Origin: Pseudaestuariivita atlantica
GTDB lineage: Bacteria > Pseudomonadota > Alphaproteobacteria > Rhodobacterales > Rhodobacteraceae
Reading direction: 5' to 3'
NCBI RefSeq assembly: GCF_001205715.1
Contig: NZ_AQQZ01000008.1
Location: 124,001-188,000 of the forward strand
Length of the DNA: 64,000 nucleotides
The first letter of the stretch is position 1. Each line of letters begins with the position of its first letter. Position numbers and translations under genes: made by a program. The notes under the pieces are model-generated. The model worked only from the letters and a program-made list of their open reading frames with translations, had not been told where the DNA came from and did not search any database. Shown piece after piece: positions 26,222 through 35,071 of the stretch.

Positions 26222-27382
26222 GTGACTTCCAGACCCACACGTCTGGCGCGTTCCATCGCGCTGTTGGCGGCTGTTGCCGTCGTTGCATCCTGTGGCCTTC
26301 CGCGGTCCGGACCGAACAAGCGAGAGATCTTCGCAGGCTCGGTCCAGCGTCAGGGCGACGCCTTCGTCATCTCGGTCAACGACCGCGTGACCCGCGCCAC
26401 CGCCGTCACCCCGGCGCTTGGCTTTTCCGAGAAATTCAAGAATGCAGGCGTGCTCGGGTCCGACACGATCCGCCCCGGCGACATCCTTGGCCTGACCATC
26501 TGGGAGAACGTCGATGACGGGCTTCTGGCGGGCGAGGCTTCGAACTCCACAATCCTCGAAGAGGTGCAGGTCGACGGATCGGGCTTCATCTTCGTGCCCT
26601 ATGCAGGCCGGATCAAGGCGGCGGGCAACACGCCCGAGGCCGTGCGCCGCGTCATCACCCGCAAGCTCGAAGACCAGACGCCGGACCCGCAGGTACAGGT
26701 GCGCCGCGTCGCGGGCGACGGATCAACCGTCAGCCTTGTCGGCGGCATCGGCGGCCAGGGCGTCTACGCCATCGAACGCCCCACCCGCACGCTGTCGGCC
26801 ATGATCGCGCGCGCGGGCGGAATCTCGATCCCGCCCGAGATCGCGCAGATCACCGTGATCCGCGGCAACCACCGCGAGAAGATCTGGTTCGAGGACCTCT
26901 ACGAACACCCGAAATTCGACATCCCGCTGCGCGGCGGCGACCGCATCCTCGTCGAGGAAGACACGCGCGCCTTCACCACGCTGGGATCGACCGGCACGCA
27001 GGCCCGCGTCCCGTTCGAGACGCAGACCCTGTCGGCGGTCGAGGCCATCGCGCAGGTGGGCGGCCTTCTGCCCGCCGCGTCCGACCCGACCGGCGTGTTC
27101 GTCTTCCGCAACGAGGCGCCCGAAGTCGCCAACCAGGTGCTGGGCCGCGGCGACCTGCAGGGCGCGCAGCGCATGATCTACGTGCTGGACCTGACCAAGC
27201 CGAACGGCCTGTTCCTGGCCCGCGACTTCCTGATCCGCGACGGCGACACCGTCTACGTGACCGAGGCACCGTTCTCGCAATTCTCCAAGGTGATCTCGGC
27301 CGTGACCGGCACGCTTGGCTCGGTCGGCACCACGCTCAGCACGGTCGACACGCTCTCCGGGGGCGGAACCGACGGCGGCTGA
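26222..27382 (+). CDS. Polysaccharide export lipoprotein (Wza/BexD-like)
   Basis: This 386-residue outer-membrane lipoprotein is expected to form the exit channel for capsular or exopolysaccharide. A GTG start at 26222 follows GAGGAGA and gives a clean lipoprotein signal with lipobox VVAS and Cys24. The Poly_export domain follows (RPGDILGLTIWENV, FIFVPYAGRIKAAG, SLVGGIGGQGVYAIE). Further SLBB-type units contain TLSAVEAIAQVGGLLPAASDP. The C-terminus lacks an obvious amphipathic membrane helix. It lies between kpsS and kpsC, 4 nt before the latter's start, so coupled translation is likely. Confidence 0.9.
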   Translation: MTSRPTRLARSIALLAAVAVVASCGLPRSGPNKREIFAGSVQRQGDAFVISVNDRVTRATAVTPALGFSEKFKNAGVLGSDTIRPGDILGLTIWENVDDGLLAGEASNSTILEEVQVDGSGFIFVPYAGRIKAAGNTPEAVRRVITRKLEDQTPDPQVQVRRVAGDGSTVSLVGGIGGQGVYAIERPTRTLSAMIARAGGISIPPEIAQITVIRGNHREKIWFEDLYEHPKFDIPLRGGDRILVEEDTRAFTTLGSTGTQARVPFETQTLSAVEAIAQVGGLLPAASDPTGVFVFRNEAPEVANQVLGRGDLQGAQRMIYVLDLTKPNGLFLARDFLIRDGDTVYVTEAPFSQFSKVISAVTGTLGSVGTTLSTVDTLSGGGTDGG

Positions 27383-27386
27383 CGGC

Positions 27387-29408
27387 GTGACCGGCACCCC
27401 GACACACGGACCCGCCGCCGCCGCGCGGCGGGTCTTTGCATTCAACGGCGGCTTTTTCACGCAATCCCACGTCCGGCGGATCATGGCACTGGCGGGCTAC
27501 CCCGTGCGCGCCGGGCTGCCGGGGCCCGAAGACCTCGTGGCGATCTGGGGCAATTCACCCACCGCGCACCGGGGCCGTGCCGTGGCCGCGAAGCGGGGCG
27601 CAGGCCTGTTGCGGGTGGAGGATGCCTTCCTGCGGTCGGTGCATCCGGGGCGCGACGGCGCGCCGCCCCTCGGCCTGATGATCGACCGCAACGGCGTGCA
27701 TTTCGACCCTTCTGTCCCGTCCGAGCTTGAAACCCTGCTCGCCACCCATCCGCTGGACGATACCGGCCTTCTGAACCGCGCGCGGGACGGGATCGCGCGG
27801 CTGCGCGAGCTGTCGCTCAGCAAATACAACGCCTTCGACCCCACGGCACCCGTGCCTGATCCGGGCTACGTGCTGGTGGTGGACCAGACGCGCGGCGATG
27901 CCTCGGTCACCGCCAGCGGCGCCGACGTGGCGCGGTTCCGCGAGATGCTGGTCTTCGCGCAGGAAGAGCATCCCGGCGCGCGGGTCCTGATCAAGACGCA
28001 TCCCGAAACCGCGGGCGGCCACCGGGCGGGATATTTCGATGCCGATGACGAATCCGACCGCGTGTCGCTTTTTGCCGATCCGGTCTGCCCCCATGCCCTG
28101 CTCGACGGGGCCATCGGCGTCTACACCGTGTCCTCGCAACTGGGGTTCGAGGCGATCCTCGCCGGTCACCGCCCCCGCATCTTCGGCCAGCCCTTCTATG
28201 CCGGGTGGGGCCTGACGGCGGACGAAGCCCCCGTGGCCCGCCGCCAGCGCAACCTGACACGCGCGCAGCTGTTCGCCGCCGCGATGATCCTCGCGCCCAC
28301 GTGGTACGACCCGTTCCGCGACCGCCTGTGCACCTTCGAGACGGCGGTGGATATCCTCGCCGCCGAAGTGCGCCGCTGGCGGGAGGACAACGCGGGCTGG
28401 GTCGCCTCGGGCATGCGGTTGTGGAAACGGCGGCCCCTGCAGAAGGTGTTCGGGCAGGACCGCGCGATGATCTTCGACGACAGCGCCGACGCCCCGGCGC
28501 GCGCGGGGCGCGAGGGACGGCGGCACATGGTCTGGGCCTCTGCCGGGGAGGCGGGCAGCGCCGTGCGGGTCGAGGACGGGTTCCTGCGCTCGCGCGGGCT
28601 GGGCGCCGAACTGGTCCCGCCCCTGTCGCTCGTCGCGGATGACCTCGGCATCTATTACGACCCGTCCCGCCCCTCGCGGCTGGAACACTGGATCGCGGCG
28701 CGCGCAACCCTGCGCGACGACCAGCGCGCGCGGGCCGAGGCGCTGGTGAAGGCGATCGTCGCGGGGGGCCTCAGCAAGTACAACCTCGACCGCGCCACGC
28801 CCGACCTGCCCGAGGGGCTCCGCGTGCTGGTGCCGGGGCAGGTGGAGGACGATGCCTCGATCCTGAAGGGCGCGGACGCGGTGCGCACCAATCTCGACCT
28901 CTTGCGCGCGGCGCGGGCTGCGCGGCCCGACGCGGTGATCCTCTACAAGCCGCACCCGGACGTGGAGGCGGGCTTGCGCCCCGGTGCCATCGCCCCCGCC
29001 GACCTGGAGGGGCTGGCCGATGCGGTGCTGACGCGCTCCGACCCGGTCGCCGCGCTGGCCGAGGTGCAGGAGGTCTGGACCATGACCTCGCTGCTGGGGT
29101 TCGAGGCGCTTCTGCGCGGTGTCGCGGTCACGACGCTCGGTGCGCCGTTCTACGCGGGCTGGGGGCTGACCGAGGATCGCGGAACGGTGCCGCCCCGGCG
29201 GGCTGCGCAGGTCTCACTTGCAGGCCTCGTCCATGCCACGCTGATCGACTACCCGCGCTACCACGATCCGGTCACAGGCAAGGCCTGCCCGGTGGAGGTG
29301 GTGGTGGAGCGGTTGTCGCATGGCCGCGTGCCCCGTCCGGGGCTGGGGCTGCGGCTGCTGGCCAAGGCGCAGGGCGCGGCGGCGAGCTACGCGCATCTGT
29401 GGCGCTAG
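27387..29408 (+). CDS. kpsC: Capsular polysaccharide biosynthesis protein, KpsC family (dual Kdo transferase)
   Basis: This 673-residue protein has two tandem homologous halves. Each half has the GFEA.L.G...FYAGWGLT signature (SSQLGFEAILAGHRPRIFGQ and TSLLGFEALLRGVAVTTLGA). A paired motif LGLMIDRNGVHFDPSVPS / LSLVADDLGIYYDPSRPS and KTHPE / KPHPD also repeats. In KpsC these are two GT99 domains that alternate to build a poly-beta-Kdo linker on the lipid carrier. I chose the GTG at 27387, just after the upstream stop. The gene's TAG stop interlocks with the ribD stop in a shared CTAG. An in-frame upstream ATG would overlap the lipoprotein gene by 68 bp. Confidence 0.92.
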   Translation: MTGTPTHGPAAAARRVFAFNGGFFTQSHVRRIMALAGYPVRAGLPGPEDLVAIWGNSPTAHRGRAVAAKRGAGLLRVEDAFLRSVHPGRDGAPPLGLMIDRNGVHFDPSVPSELETLLATHPLDDTGLLNRARDGIARLRELSLSKYNAFDPTAPVPDPGYVLVVDQTRGDASVTASGADVARFREMLVFAQEEHPGARVLIKTHPETAGGHRAGYFDADDESDRVSLFADPVCPHALLDGAIGVYTVSSQLGFEAILAGHRPRIFGQPFYAGWGLTADEAPVARRQRNLTRAQLFAAAMILAPTWYDPFRDRLCTFETAVDILAAEVRRWREDNAGWVASGMRLWKRRPLQKVFGQDRAMIFDDSADAPARAGREGRRHMVWASAGEAGSAVRVEDGFLRSRGLGAELVPPLSLVADDLGIYYDPSRPSRLEHWIAARATLRDDQRARAEALVKAIVAGGLSKYNLDRATPDLPEGLRVLVPGQVEDDASILKGADAVRTNLDLLRAARAARPDAVILYKPHPDVEAGLRPGAIAPADLEGLADAVLTRSDPVAALAEVQEVWTMTSLLGFEALLRGVAVTTLGAPFYAGWGLTEDRGTVPPRRAAQVSLAGLVHATLIDYPRYHDPVTGKACPVEVVVERLSHGRVPRPGLGLRLLAKAQGAAASYAHLWR

Positions 29409-30502
29409 GCGGGCGCGGTCCAGACCTGCATCACGTCCGCCCCGACCCGCCGCTGTTCGCGCAGGTTGAAACGCGGGGCGTCGGCCAGTGCCTCCACCCC
29501 CAAGGCGCCCAGCGCAGGGCGGCCTTCGGCCCCCAGCGCCATCCCGGCGCTGAAGACGACGAGCCGGTCCACCAGTCCCGCCGACAGGAGCGAGGCCGCA
29601 AGGTCCCCGCCCCCTTCGCAGAACACCCGCGTCAGGCCGCGATCGCCCAGCGCGCGCAGGGCCTCGCCCATGTCGATGTGCCGCCCCTTGAGCCCGCAAT
29701 CCACCAGTTCGGCCCCAAGCACGCGCCATGCCTCGCGCCGGTCACCCGGCGCGTCCGGCCCGTGCAACAGCCAGACGGGGATGTCGCGCGCGGTGCGCGC
29801 CAGCACGCTGTCGGTGGGCAGGTCCAGCTTGCGCGAGGCGACAAGGCGCACCGGTTGCGGCATCGCGCCAAGCCCGCGCACGTTGAGGGAGGGATCGTCG
29901 GCGCGCGCCGTTCCGCCGCCCACCAGCACCGCGTCATGGGTGGCGCGCATCAGGTGGACCTGCGCCCGCGCCTCGGGCCCGGTGATCCACTGGCTTTCGC
30001 CCGTCGCGGTGGCGATCCGGCCATCGAGGGTCTGGGCCAGTTTCAGGGTCACCATCGGACGGCCCTGCCCGACGCGGAGGAAAAAGCCCGCGTGATCCTC
30101 TGCCGCCTGATCGGTGCAAAGCCCGGTCACGACCTCCACCCCCGCCCCGCGCAACCGGGCAAAGCCCGCACCGTTCACGCGAGGGTCACCATCGGTCAAG
30201 GGAGCAACCACCCGCGTGATCCCCGCCGCGACCAGCGCGTCGGCGCAGGGCGGGGTCTGGCCGTGATGCGCGCAGGGTTCGAGCGAGACGTAAGCCGTGG
30301 CACCGCGCGCGGCCTTCCCGGCCTGCGCCAGCGCCTGCGGTTCGGCATGGGGACGCCCGCCCGGCGCGGTCACGCCGCGCCCGACGATCCGGCCATCCCT
30401 GACGATGACGCAGCCCACCGAGGGGTTCGGCCATGTCCGGCCAAGGCCGCGCCGGCCAAGCGCCAGCGCGAGGGACAGAAAGCGGGTGTCGGCCGCGCTC
30501 AC
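29405..30502 (-). CDS. ribD: Bifunctional riboflavin biosynthesis deaminase/reductase RibD
   Basis: This 365-residue bifunctional enzyme carries out steps two and three of riboflavin synthesis from the GTP-derived pyrimidine. The N-terminal deaminase domain has the zinc ligands in RPHAEPQAL and [16 protein letters not shown]. The C-terminal NADPH reductase domain begins around [17 protein letters not shown] and includes [18 protein letters not shown] and [14 protein letters not shown]. The start is a GTG at 30502 that overlaps the nrdR stop by 4 bp (GTGA), so the genes are coupled. Its stop codon shares CTAG with the convergent kpsC. Confidence 0.97.
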   Translation of the reverse strand: MSAADTRFLSLALALGRRGLGRTWPNPSVGCVIVRDGRIVGRGVTAPGGRPHAEPQALAQAGKAARGATAYVSLEPCAHHGQTPPCADALVAAGITRVVAPLTDGDPRVNGAGFARLRGAGVEVVTGLCTDQAAEDHAGFFLRVGQGRPMVTLKLAQTLDGRIATATGESQWITGPEARAQVHLMRATHDAVLVGGGTARADDPSLNVRGLGAMPQPVRLVASRKLDLPTDSVLARTARDIPVWLLHGPDAPGDRREAWRVLGAELVDCGLKGRHIDMGEALRALGDRGLTRVFCEGGGDLAASLLSAGLVDRLVVFSAGMALGAEGRPALGALGVEALADAPRFNLREQRRVGADVMQVWTAPA

Positions 30503-30969
30503 TCCTCGGACGGGGCCGCGTCGGGGCGCAACTCACTGACGAACTTGTCGAAATCGTCCGCCGCCTGGAAGTTCTTGTAGACGCTGGCGAACCGAACATA
30601 GGCGACCGTGTCGATCCGGGCGAGCGCCTCCATCACGATCTCGCCGATGGTCTTGGACGGGATGTCCGTCTCTCCCATCGATTCAAGGCGCCGCACGATG
30701 CCGGAGATCATCTGGTCGACGCGTTCCGGTTCGATGGGTCGTTTCTGCAGCGCGATGCGGATGGAGCGTTCGAGCTTGTCGCGGTCGAAATCCTCGCGCC
30801 GCCCGTTGGACTTGATCACCACGAGGTCGCGCAGCTGCACGCGTTCATAGGTGGTGAACCGCCCGCCGCAGGCCGGGCAGAACCGCCGCCGCCGGATCGA
30901 GACGTGATCTTCGGCCGGACGCGAATCCTTCACCTGCGTGTCGATGTTTCCGCAAAATGGGCACCGCAT
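30499..30969 (-). CDS. nrdR: Transcriptional repressor NrdR
   Basis: This 156-residue ATP/dATP-sensing repressor controls ribonucleotide reductase genes. A zinc ribbon occupies the N-terminus (CPFCG...[13 protein letters not shown]), and an ATP-cone domain follows ([33 protein letters not shown]). The length is typical. It is directly upstream of ribD on the same strand, a combination conserved in many bacteria. A perfect 9-bp DnaA-box sequence lies 49 bp upstream of the start. Confidence 0.97.
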   Translation of the reverse strand: MRCPFCGNIDTQVKDSRPAEDHVSIRRRRFCPACGGRFTTYERVQLRDLVVIKSNGRREDFDRDKLERSIRIALQKRPIEPERVDQMISGIVRRLESMGETDIPSKTIGEIVMEALARIDTVAYVRFASVYKNFQAADDFDKFVSELRPDAAPSEE

Positions 30970-31017
30970 GGCCCGCCCCCTTCATGCTGATCTGCCTTAG
31001 GCGTGGGTTGATCCCAC

Positions 31018-31026
31018 TTATCCACA
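31018..31026 (+). promoter_or_regulatory. DnaA-box sequence upstream of nrdR
   Basis: TTATCCACA matches the DnaA box exactly and lies in the nrdR upstream region. A single 9-mer is expected by chance about once per 130 kb counting both strands, so function is uncertain. Confidence 0.25.
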
Positions 31027-31081
31027 GGCACTATAGGCGCACCGCAACACTTTGGGTAGCCCCCAAAATCTGGGTGGCGCG

Positions 31082-31513
31082 TCAGGGTGACAGGTGCAGG
31101 GCGATCTTGCGGTGATGCGGGGCGTCGCGGTGTTCGAACAGGTAGATGCCCTGCCACGTCCCCAGCACCATCCGGCCTGCGCGCACCGGGATCGACAGCG
31201 ATACCGGCAGGACAGAGGCCTTGATATGCGCCGGCATGTCGTCGGGCCCTTCATAGGTGTGCCGCAAATAGGACAGCGACGGATCGGTCGACGGCGGCAC
31301 GAAGCGGTTGAGCCATGCCAGCAGGTCGCGCTGCACCTGCGGATCGGCGTTTTCCTGGATCAGGAGCGAACAGGAGGTATGCCGCACGAACAGCGTCAAC
31401 AGCCCATCGGCCCCCGCGGGCAGGCAAGCCGCGATCTGGCCGGTGACCTCGGTCAGGCCCGGCCCCTGCGTGGCGACCCCGATCTCGACTTGCGTTAACC
31501 CTGTTTCCGACAT
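31082..31513 (-). CDS. YjbQ/UPF0047 family protein
   Basis: This is a 143-residue protein of the YjbQ family, annotated in some species as a thiamin-phosphate-synthase-like activity, with no settled role. Characteristic stretches are LFVRHTSCSLLIQENADP, DMPAHIKASVLPVSLSIPV and LGTWQGIYLFEHRDAPHHRKIAL, where the His residues build a metal site. It diverges from the GH16 gene. No partner gene is visible. Confidence 0.9.
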   Translation of the reverse strand: MSETGLTQVEIGVATQGPGLTEVTGQIAACLPAGADGLLTLFVRHTSCSLLIQENADPQVQRDLLAWLNRFVPPSTDPSLSYLRHTYEGPDDMPAHIKASVLPVSLSIPVRAGRMVLGTWQGIYLFEHRDAPHHRKIALHLSP

Positions 31514-31588
31514 GCGCTCGCCCTCCCTGCCCTGCCTCTTTAACCTCGATTTTCATCGAATACGTTTCAAATCGCGTGGGGGCACGCA

Positions 31589-32362
31589 ATGCGACTGGAT
31601 CGAGCAGGCCGCGCGGCGGCGGTGCTGATCGCGTGGGCAGGTGGCGCGATGGCCGAGGACGGGGCGGGTTTCATCGACAGGTTCAAGGAGGCCGGTGCCG
31701 CGTGGCACGTGGCCGAGTACGATTTCGACCACCCGATGTTCGACACCGACTGGCAGAAGGCGCAGGCCGTGTTCGGCGACGGGCTGACGCTGGCGCTGGC
31801 CCCGCGCACGAACGGGCTGAACCGGTTCGCGGGCGCGTCGGTCCGGCGCGAGACGCCGACGCGATACGGCCGGTACGAGGCGGTGATCCGGCCCGCCCGC
31901 GGACCCGGCGTCGTGACCGGGTTCTTCACCTATACCGGCCCGCATTACGGCACCCGCCATGACGAGATCGATATCGAGTTCCTGGGCCGCGACACGACGG
32001 TGATGAACATCGCGTGGTTCGTCGATGGCCGGATGACCGACCTGCGCGTGCCGCTGGGGTTCGACGCGGCGGACAGGCCGCGCCGCTATGCGTTCGAGTG
32101 GTGGCCCGACCGCCTGCGCTGGTTCGCGGGCGACCGGATGATCCACGAACACCTCGCCACCAACGGCGCGATCCCGACGGTGCCGGGACGGCTGTTCGCG
32201 AATATCTGGGCGGCGGACCCGTCGCTGGCGGGCTGGGCGGGCCGCGCCGCGCCCGGAACGCGCGCCGATGCGCGGGTGCTGGAGGTCCGCTTCACGCCCC
32301 TGGGCCTGCCCGGCGCACCCCCCGCGCCACGAAAACACCCGGATTTCATAACCCCGCCTTAA
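31589..32362 (+). CDS. Glycoside hydrolase family 16 protein
   Basis: This 257-residue secreted endo-acting glucanase-like enzyme has a Sec signal peptide that ends near AGGAMA (residue 22). The catalytic motif is DEIDIEFLG (about 128-136), matching the GH16 E-[ILV]-D-[IVAF]-[VILMF](0,1)-E pattern with nucleophile and acid/base glutamates. GRYEAVIRPARGPGVVTGFFTYTGP is the typical strand before it, and RRYAFEWWPDRLRWFAGDR follows. Substrates of the family include laminarin, lichenan, galactans and exopolysaccharides (ExoK-type). Its position 2.2 kb from kpsC allows a role in trimming the cell's own polysaccharide; that is only an inference. Confidence 0.9.
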   Translation: MRLDRAGRAAAVLIAWAGGAMAEDGAGFIDRFKEAGAAWHVAEYDFDHPMFDTDWQKAQAVFGDGLTLALAPRTNGLNRFAGASVRRETPTRYGRYEAVIRPARGPGVVTGFFTYTGPHYGTRHDEIDIEFLGRDTTVMNIAWFVDGRMTDLRVPLGFDAADRPRRYAFEWWPDRLRWFAGDRMIHEHLATNGAIPTVPGRLFANIWAADPSLAGWAGRAAPGTRADARVLEVRFTPLGLPGAPPAPRKHPDFITPP

Positions 32363-32407
32363 CGCGCGTGCGCCAAGGTGGCGGCACCGAACTTGTGGGG
32401 ACAACTC

Positions 32408-33223
32408 ATGCACCGGCTGCACATCCTGCTGCTGGCCGCGTCGCTTTTGGCCGGACCGGTCGCGGCGCAGCAATCCGCGGCATCGAACAACCTCTGGCTC
32501 ATGTGGGAGCAGATTCCCGCCACCGATCCGCTGTGCATCGGGGCCGAGGAATGTGCGCCCAAAAGACGACTGCGCAGCCACTTCATGATGAACGTGCCGA
32601 CCCCCGACGCGGCATCGCTGTTCGAGCGGCTGGAACCAAGCGCGCGGTATTTCGGCAGCGCCAACCTTGAACACGAGGCTTTGCCGATCTGCCTTGACGG
32701 CCCAGACGAACCGGGCGTCATCCCCGATTACACCACCATGGAATACGCCGAGAAGATCGACACCCTGCGCGGGCTGACCGGCGTCTTCGCCGACCTGCGC
32801 GGCGCGCGGGGCCCCGCGACGTTCAAGGGCAATTTCGGCGGGGAGGCGCATACCTTCCTGGTCGAGGCGATGGCGCAGGCGGGGATACCGATGGTCGCCA
32901 AGGACGACCTTGACCAGGTGCCCGGCCGCCCGACGCTGAGCCTGCGCTACAGCCCCGAAGTCTATGGCTGCAGGCCGTGGTCGGTATCGCTGAGCCTGAA
33001 GCAGGACATGGCGCTGACCCGCGACCTGACGCTGATGCTGTCGGGCACGACGTGGTCGGCCTTTGCCGGGCAAAGCGAGGCGGATGCCGATTTCTCCCCC
33101 CGCGACGCGATGCAGACCGTCATCACGGCCTTCATCGACGCCTGGCAGAAAGCCAACCGGATCGAGCCGCCCGCCGCGACGGACGAGGCGCAGGTCACGC
33201 CGGCCGCCGCGGATGGCGGGTGA
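32408..33223 (+). CDS. Secreted protein of unknown function
   Basis: This is a 271-residue exported protein that I do not recognise. The ATG at 32408 gives a good Sec signal peptide (MHRLHILLLAASLLAGPVAAQ) and follows GGGGAC; an in-frame start 30 bp upstream would disrupt it. The mature part carries four cysteines (LCIGAEECAP, PICLDG, YGCRPW), which could form two disulfides. Strand-like alternation is seen through SLRYSPEVYGCRPWSVSLSL. The C-terminal 20 residues are low-complexity A/E/P/T. It follows the GH16 gene by 45 bp on the same strand, so co-transcription is likely. Confidence 0.75.
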   Translation: MHRLHILLLAASLLAGPVAAQQSAASNNLWLMWEQIPATDPLCIGAEECAPKRRLRSHFMMNVPTPDAASLFERLEPSARYFGSANLEHEALPICLDGPDEPGVIPDYTTMEYAEKIDTLRGLTGVFADLRGARGPATFKGNFGGEAHTFLVEAMAQAGIPMVAKDDLDQVPGRPTLSLRYSPEVYGCRPWSVSLSLKQDMALTRDLTLMLSGTTWSAFAGQSEADADFSPRDAMQTVITAFIDAWQKANRIEPPAATDEAQVTPAAADGG

Positions 33224-33232
33224 CGCCCGGCC

Positions 33233-33769
33233 CTAGCCTTCGACCAGCGCCTTGAGGTTGGCCAGCCCGCGTTCGTAATCCGCCCCGACCCAGCGATCCA
33301 TCATCAGGCCCATCCAGCGCCCGACGGGATTGCCGCCCATGTCGGTTTCCAGCGTCCACGTCACCTCTGTCGCGCCACCGGCATCGACCAGCAGGAAGGC
33401 CGCGTTGGCTGTGCCCATGTCTCCGAAATCGAGCGCGGTTTCGACGCGTTCATTCTCGGTCGACGCGGTGATGACCTGGCTGCCCACCCCCACCTGCGGG
33501 TTGTCCGACGCCCATTCGAGCCGCGCCCCGGTGCCCGCATCCGGCCCGGAATAGACGAGCTTCGTCGCGGGGTCGCGGGACAGCCATGGCGACCACGCCT
33601 CGGTCGCCTTCATCGAGTTCACATGCGGGAAGACGTCCTCGGGCGGGGCGTTGATGGTGATGCTGCGCGCCACGGTCACCTCGCGCGGCAGGATCATCCC
33701 GATGACGACGAACAGGATGGCCAGGATCAGCAGGACGGCCAGAACCCACTTGACGATACGCATCTTCAT
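33233..33769 (-). CDS. SRPBCC family protein with N-terminal membrane anchor
   Basis: This is a 178-residue START/Bet v1-like (SRPBCC, polyketide cyclase type) protein. The ATG at 33769 is preceded by GGAGG. One membrane helix (residues about 7-29, KWVLAVLLILAILFVVIGMI) anchors it. The domain follows with VARSITINAPPEDVFPHVNSM, the hallmark start of such folds, then WSPWLSRDP and a C-terminal helix (DRWVGADYERGLANLKALVEG). The fold binds hydrophobic ligands; the ligand is unknown. It converges on the secreted-protein gene with a 9-bp gap. Confidence 0.88.
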   Translation of the reverse strand: MKMRIVKWVLAVLLILAILFVVIGMILPREVTVARSITINAPPEDVFPHVNSMKATEAWSPWLSRDPATKLVYSGPDAGTGARLEWASDNPQVGVGSQVITASTENERVETALDFGDMGTANAAFLLVDAGGATEVTWTLETDMGGNPVGRWMGLMMDRWVGADYERGLANLKALVEG

Positions 33770-33885
33770 ATCCCTCCACGGTTCCGCCCCGATCCTAGCA
33801 TGAAATCGCGGATTTTGCGCGCCGGGCGTGAAACCTTCGGCGGCTGGCGCGTTACCCCTGCAACCCACGCGAAAGGAATTTACCG

Positions 33886-34557
33886 ATGGCAAAGACCCTT
33901 TTCATCACCGGCACCTCCAGCGGGATCGGCGCGGAAACGGCCCGCGCGGCGGTCAAGGCCGGCTGGAATGTCGGCCTGTTCGCCCGGTCCGAAGACAAGC
34001 TGAATGACCTTGCAGGCGAGTTGGGTGACGCGGCCCTCGCCCTGCCGGGCGACGCCACCGACCTTGAAGAACAGCGCGCCGCGATCGGGAAACTGGTGGA
34101 AAAGTTCGGCGCGCTCGACGCGGCCTTCGCCAATGCCGGGACCGGCCTGTCGGTCGCGGGCACCGAAAAGGGCGATCCCGAGGAATGGGAAAAGCTGGTG
34201 CGGATCAACATCCTCGGCCTGATGTGGACGGTGAAGGCGGCGATGCCGCAGCTGAAGGCCAATACCGGCCACCTTGTCCTGACCGGGTCGGCGGCGGGCC
34301 GCGTGCATCTGGCCGGGTCGGTCTACGGCGCGTCGAAATGGTTCGTGCACGGCTATGGCGGCAACCTCGCCGCCGAGATGAAGGAATGGGGCGGGCGCTG
34401 CACGGTGATCGCTCCCGGCATGGTCGACACGCCGTTCTTCGACGAGGGCAAGCCCGACAAGCTGAAGCCCGAGGATATCGCCAGCGCCGTCGTCTACGCG
34501 CTGGATGCCCCCGACCGCGCGACCGTGCGCGAGATGTTCATCATGCCCACGCATTGA
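33886..34557 (+). CDS. Short-chain dehydrogenase/reductase family oxidoreductase
   Basis: This 223-residue cytosolic Rossmann-fold enzyme has the cofactor loop TGTSSGIGAE (residues 8-17) and NAG-type motif FANAGTGLS. The catalytic tetrad is SAAGR with Ser, then YGASK (Tyr-x-x-x-Lys). APGMVDTPFF marks the substrate region. A RSEDK segment after the second strand (Arg rather than Asp) suggests a preference for NADP(H). AAGGA precedes the ATG. It is followed after 10 bp by a small repeat-containing gene on the same strand. The substrate is unknown. Confidence 0.93.
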   Translation: MAKTLFITGTSSGIGAETARAAVKAGWNVGLFARSEDKLNDLAGELGDAALALPGDATDLEEQRAAIGKLVEKFGALDAAFANAGTGLSVAGTEKGDPEEWEKLVRINILGLMWTVKAAMPQLKANTGHLVLTGSAAGRVHLAGSVYGASKWFVHGYGGNLAAEMKEWGGRCTVIAPGMVDTPFFDEGKPDKLKPEDIASAVVYALDAPDRATVREMFIMPTH

Positions 34558-34567
34558 GGAGATCACG

Positions 34568-34759
34568 ATGACCGACGATACCCAGCCCACCGGCCCCGGC
34601 ACCACCACCGATCCCAACCAGGCCGACCGCACCGGCACCCCGCGCCCCGACCCGCACGCGAATGTGCCCGAAACATCGGACGACGCGCCGTCCTCCGGGC
34701 AGCATCCCGGCTCGGGCCCCGGCACCACGTCGGACCCGAACCAGGCGGACCGGACCTGA
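34568..34759 (+). CDS. Small disordered protein with internal repeat
   Basis: This 63-residue acidic, hydrophilic protein has no hydrophobic segment. It contains two near-identical 14-residue units, GPGTTTDPNQADRT and GPGTTSDPNQADRT, one near the N-terminus and one at the very C-terminus, joined by a Pro/Asp/Ser linker. GAGGAGATCACG before the ATG is a good ribosome-binding site, and the gene starts 10 bp after the SDR stop. The function is unknown and the family is not recognised. The repeat is degenerate at DNA level (many synonymous changes), which argues for selection on the peptide. Confidence 0.6.
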   Translation: MTDDTQPTGPGTTTDPNQADRTGTPRPDPHANVPETSDDAPSSGQHPGSGPGTTSDPNQADRT

Positions 34760-34783
34760 CCTGACACCGATGGTGGCGGCGGG

Positions 34784-35071
34784 TCAGCGGAAAATCGCGT
34801 CGCCCTGCTGGTCGATCAGCTGCCTGGCTTTCAGCACCGTCGTCGCCCGCGCCTCGTCCATGCTGGAAATCACGTCGGCGCGGATCATCTGGTGCGCCCG
34901 CGTCTCGCCCTCCACGTCCCGTTCGATCCGGGCCGAAACCCGGAACCCGCCGGAGGTGGAGGCAGGCTCGGCATAGATGCGGTAACCTTCGTACTCTTCG
35001 AACGAGGCAGGCTCTGCCGCGCCGTCCTTCGCGCCGCCACCGCCGCCAAAAAGTCTTGAGAGTATGGACAT
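34784..35071 (-). CDS. HlyU family protein
   Basis: This 95-residue protein resembles the HlyU family (named for a Vibrio hemolysin activator, but broadly distributed and mostly uncharacterised). It begins MSILSRLFGGGGG, followed by an acidic linker, then the domain core EEYEGYRIYAEPASTSGGFRVSARIE and ADVISSMDEARATTVLKARQLIDQQG. The start at 35071 is set by the match to family N-termini. An in-frame ATG 12 bp upstream is possible. It converges with the small repeat protein gene. Confidence 0.85.
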   Translation of the reverse strand: MSILSRLFGGGGGAKDGAAEPASFEEYEGYRIYAEPASTSGGFRVSARIERDVEGETRAHQMIRADVISSMDEARATTVLKARQLIDQQGDAIFR

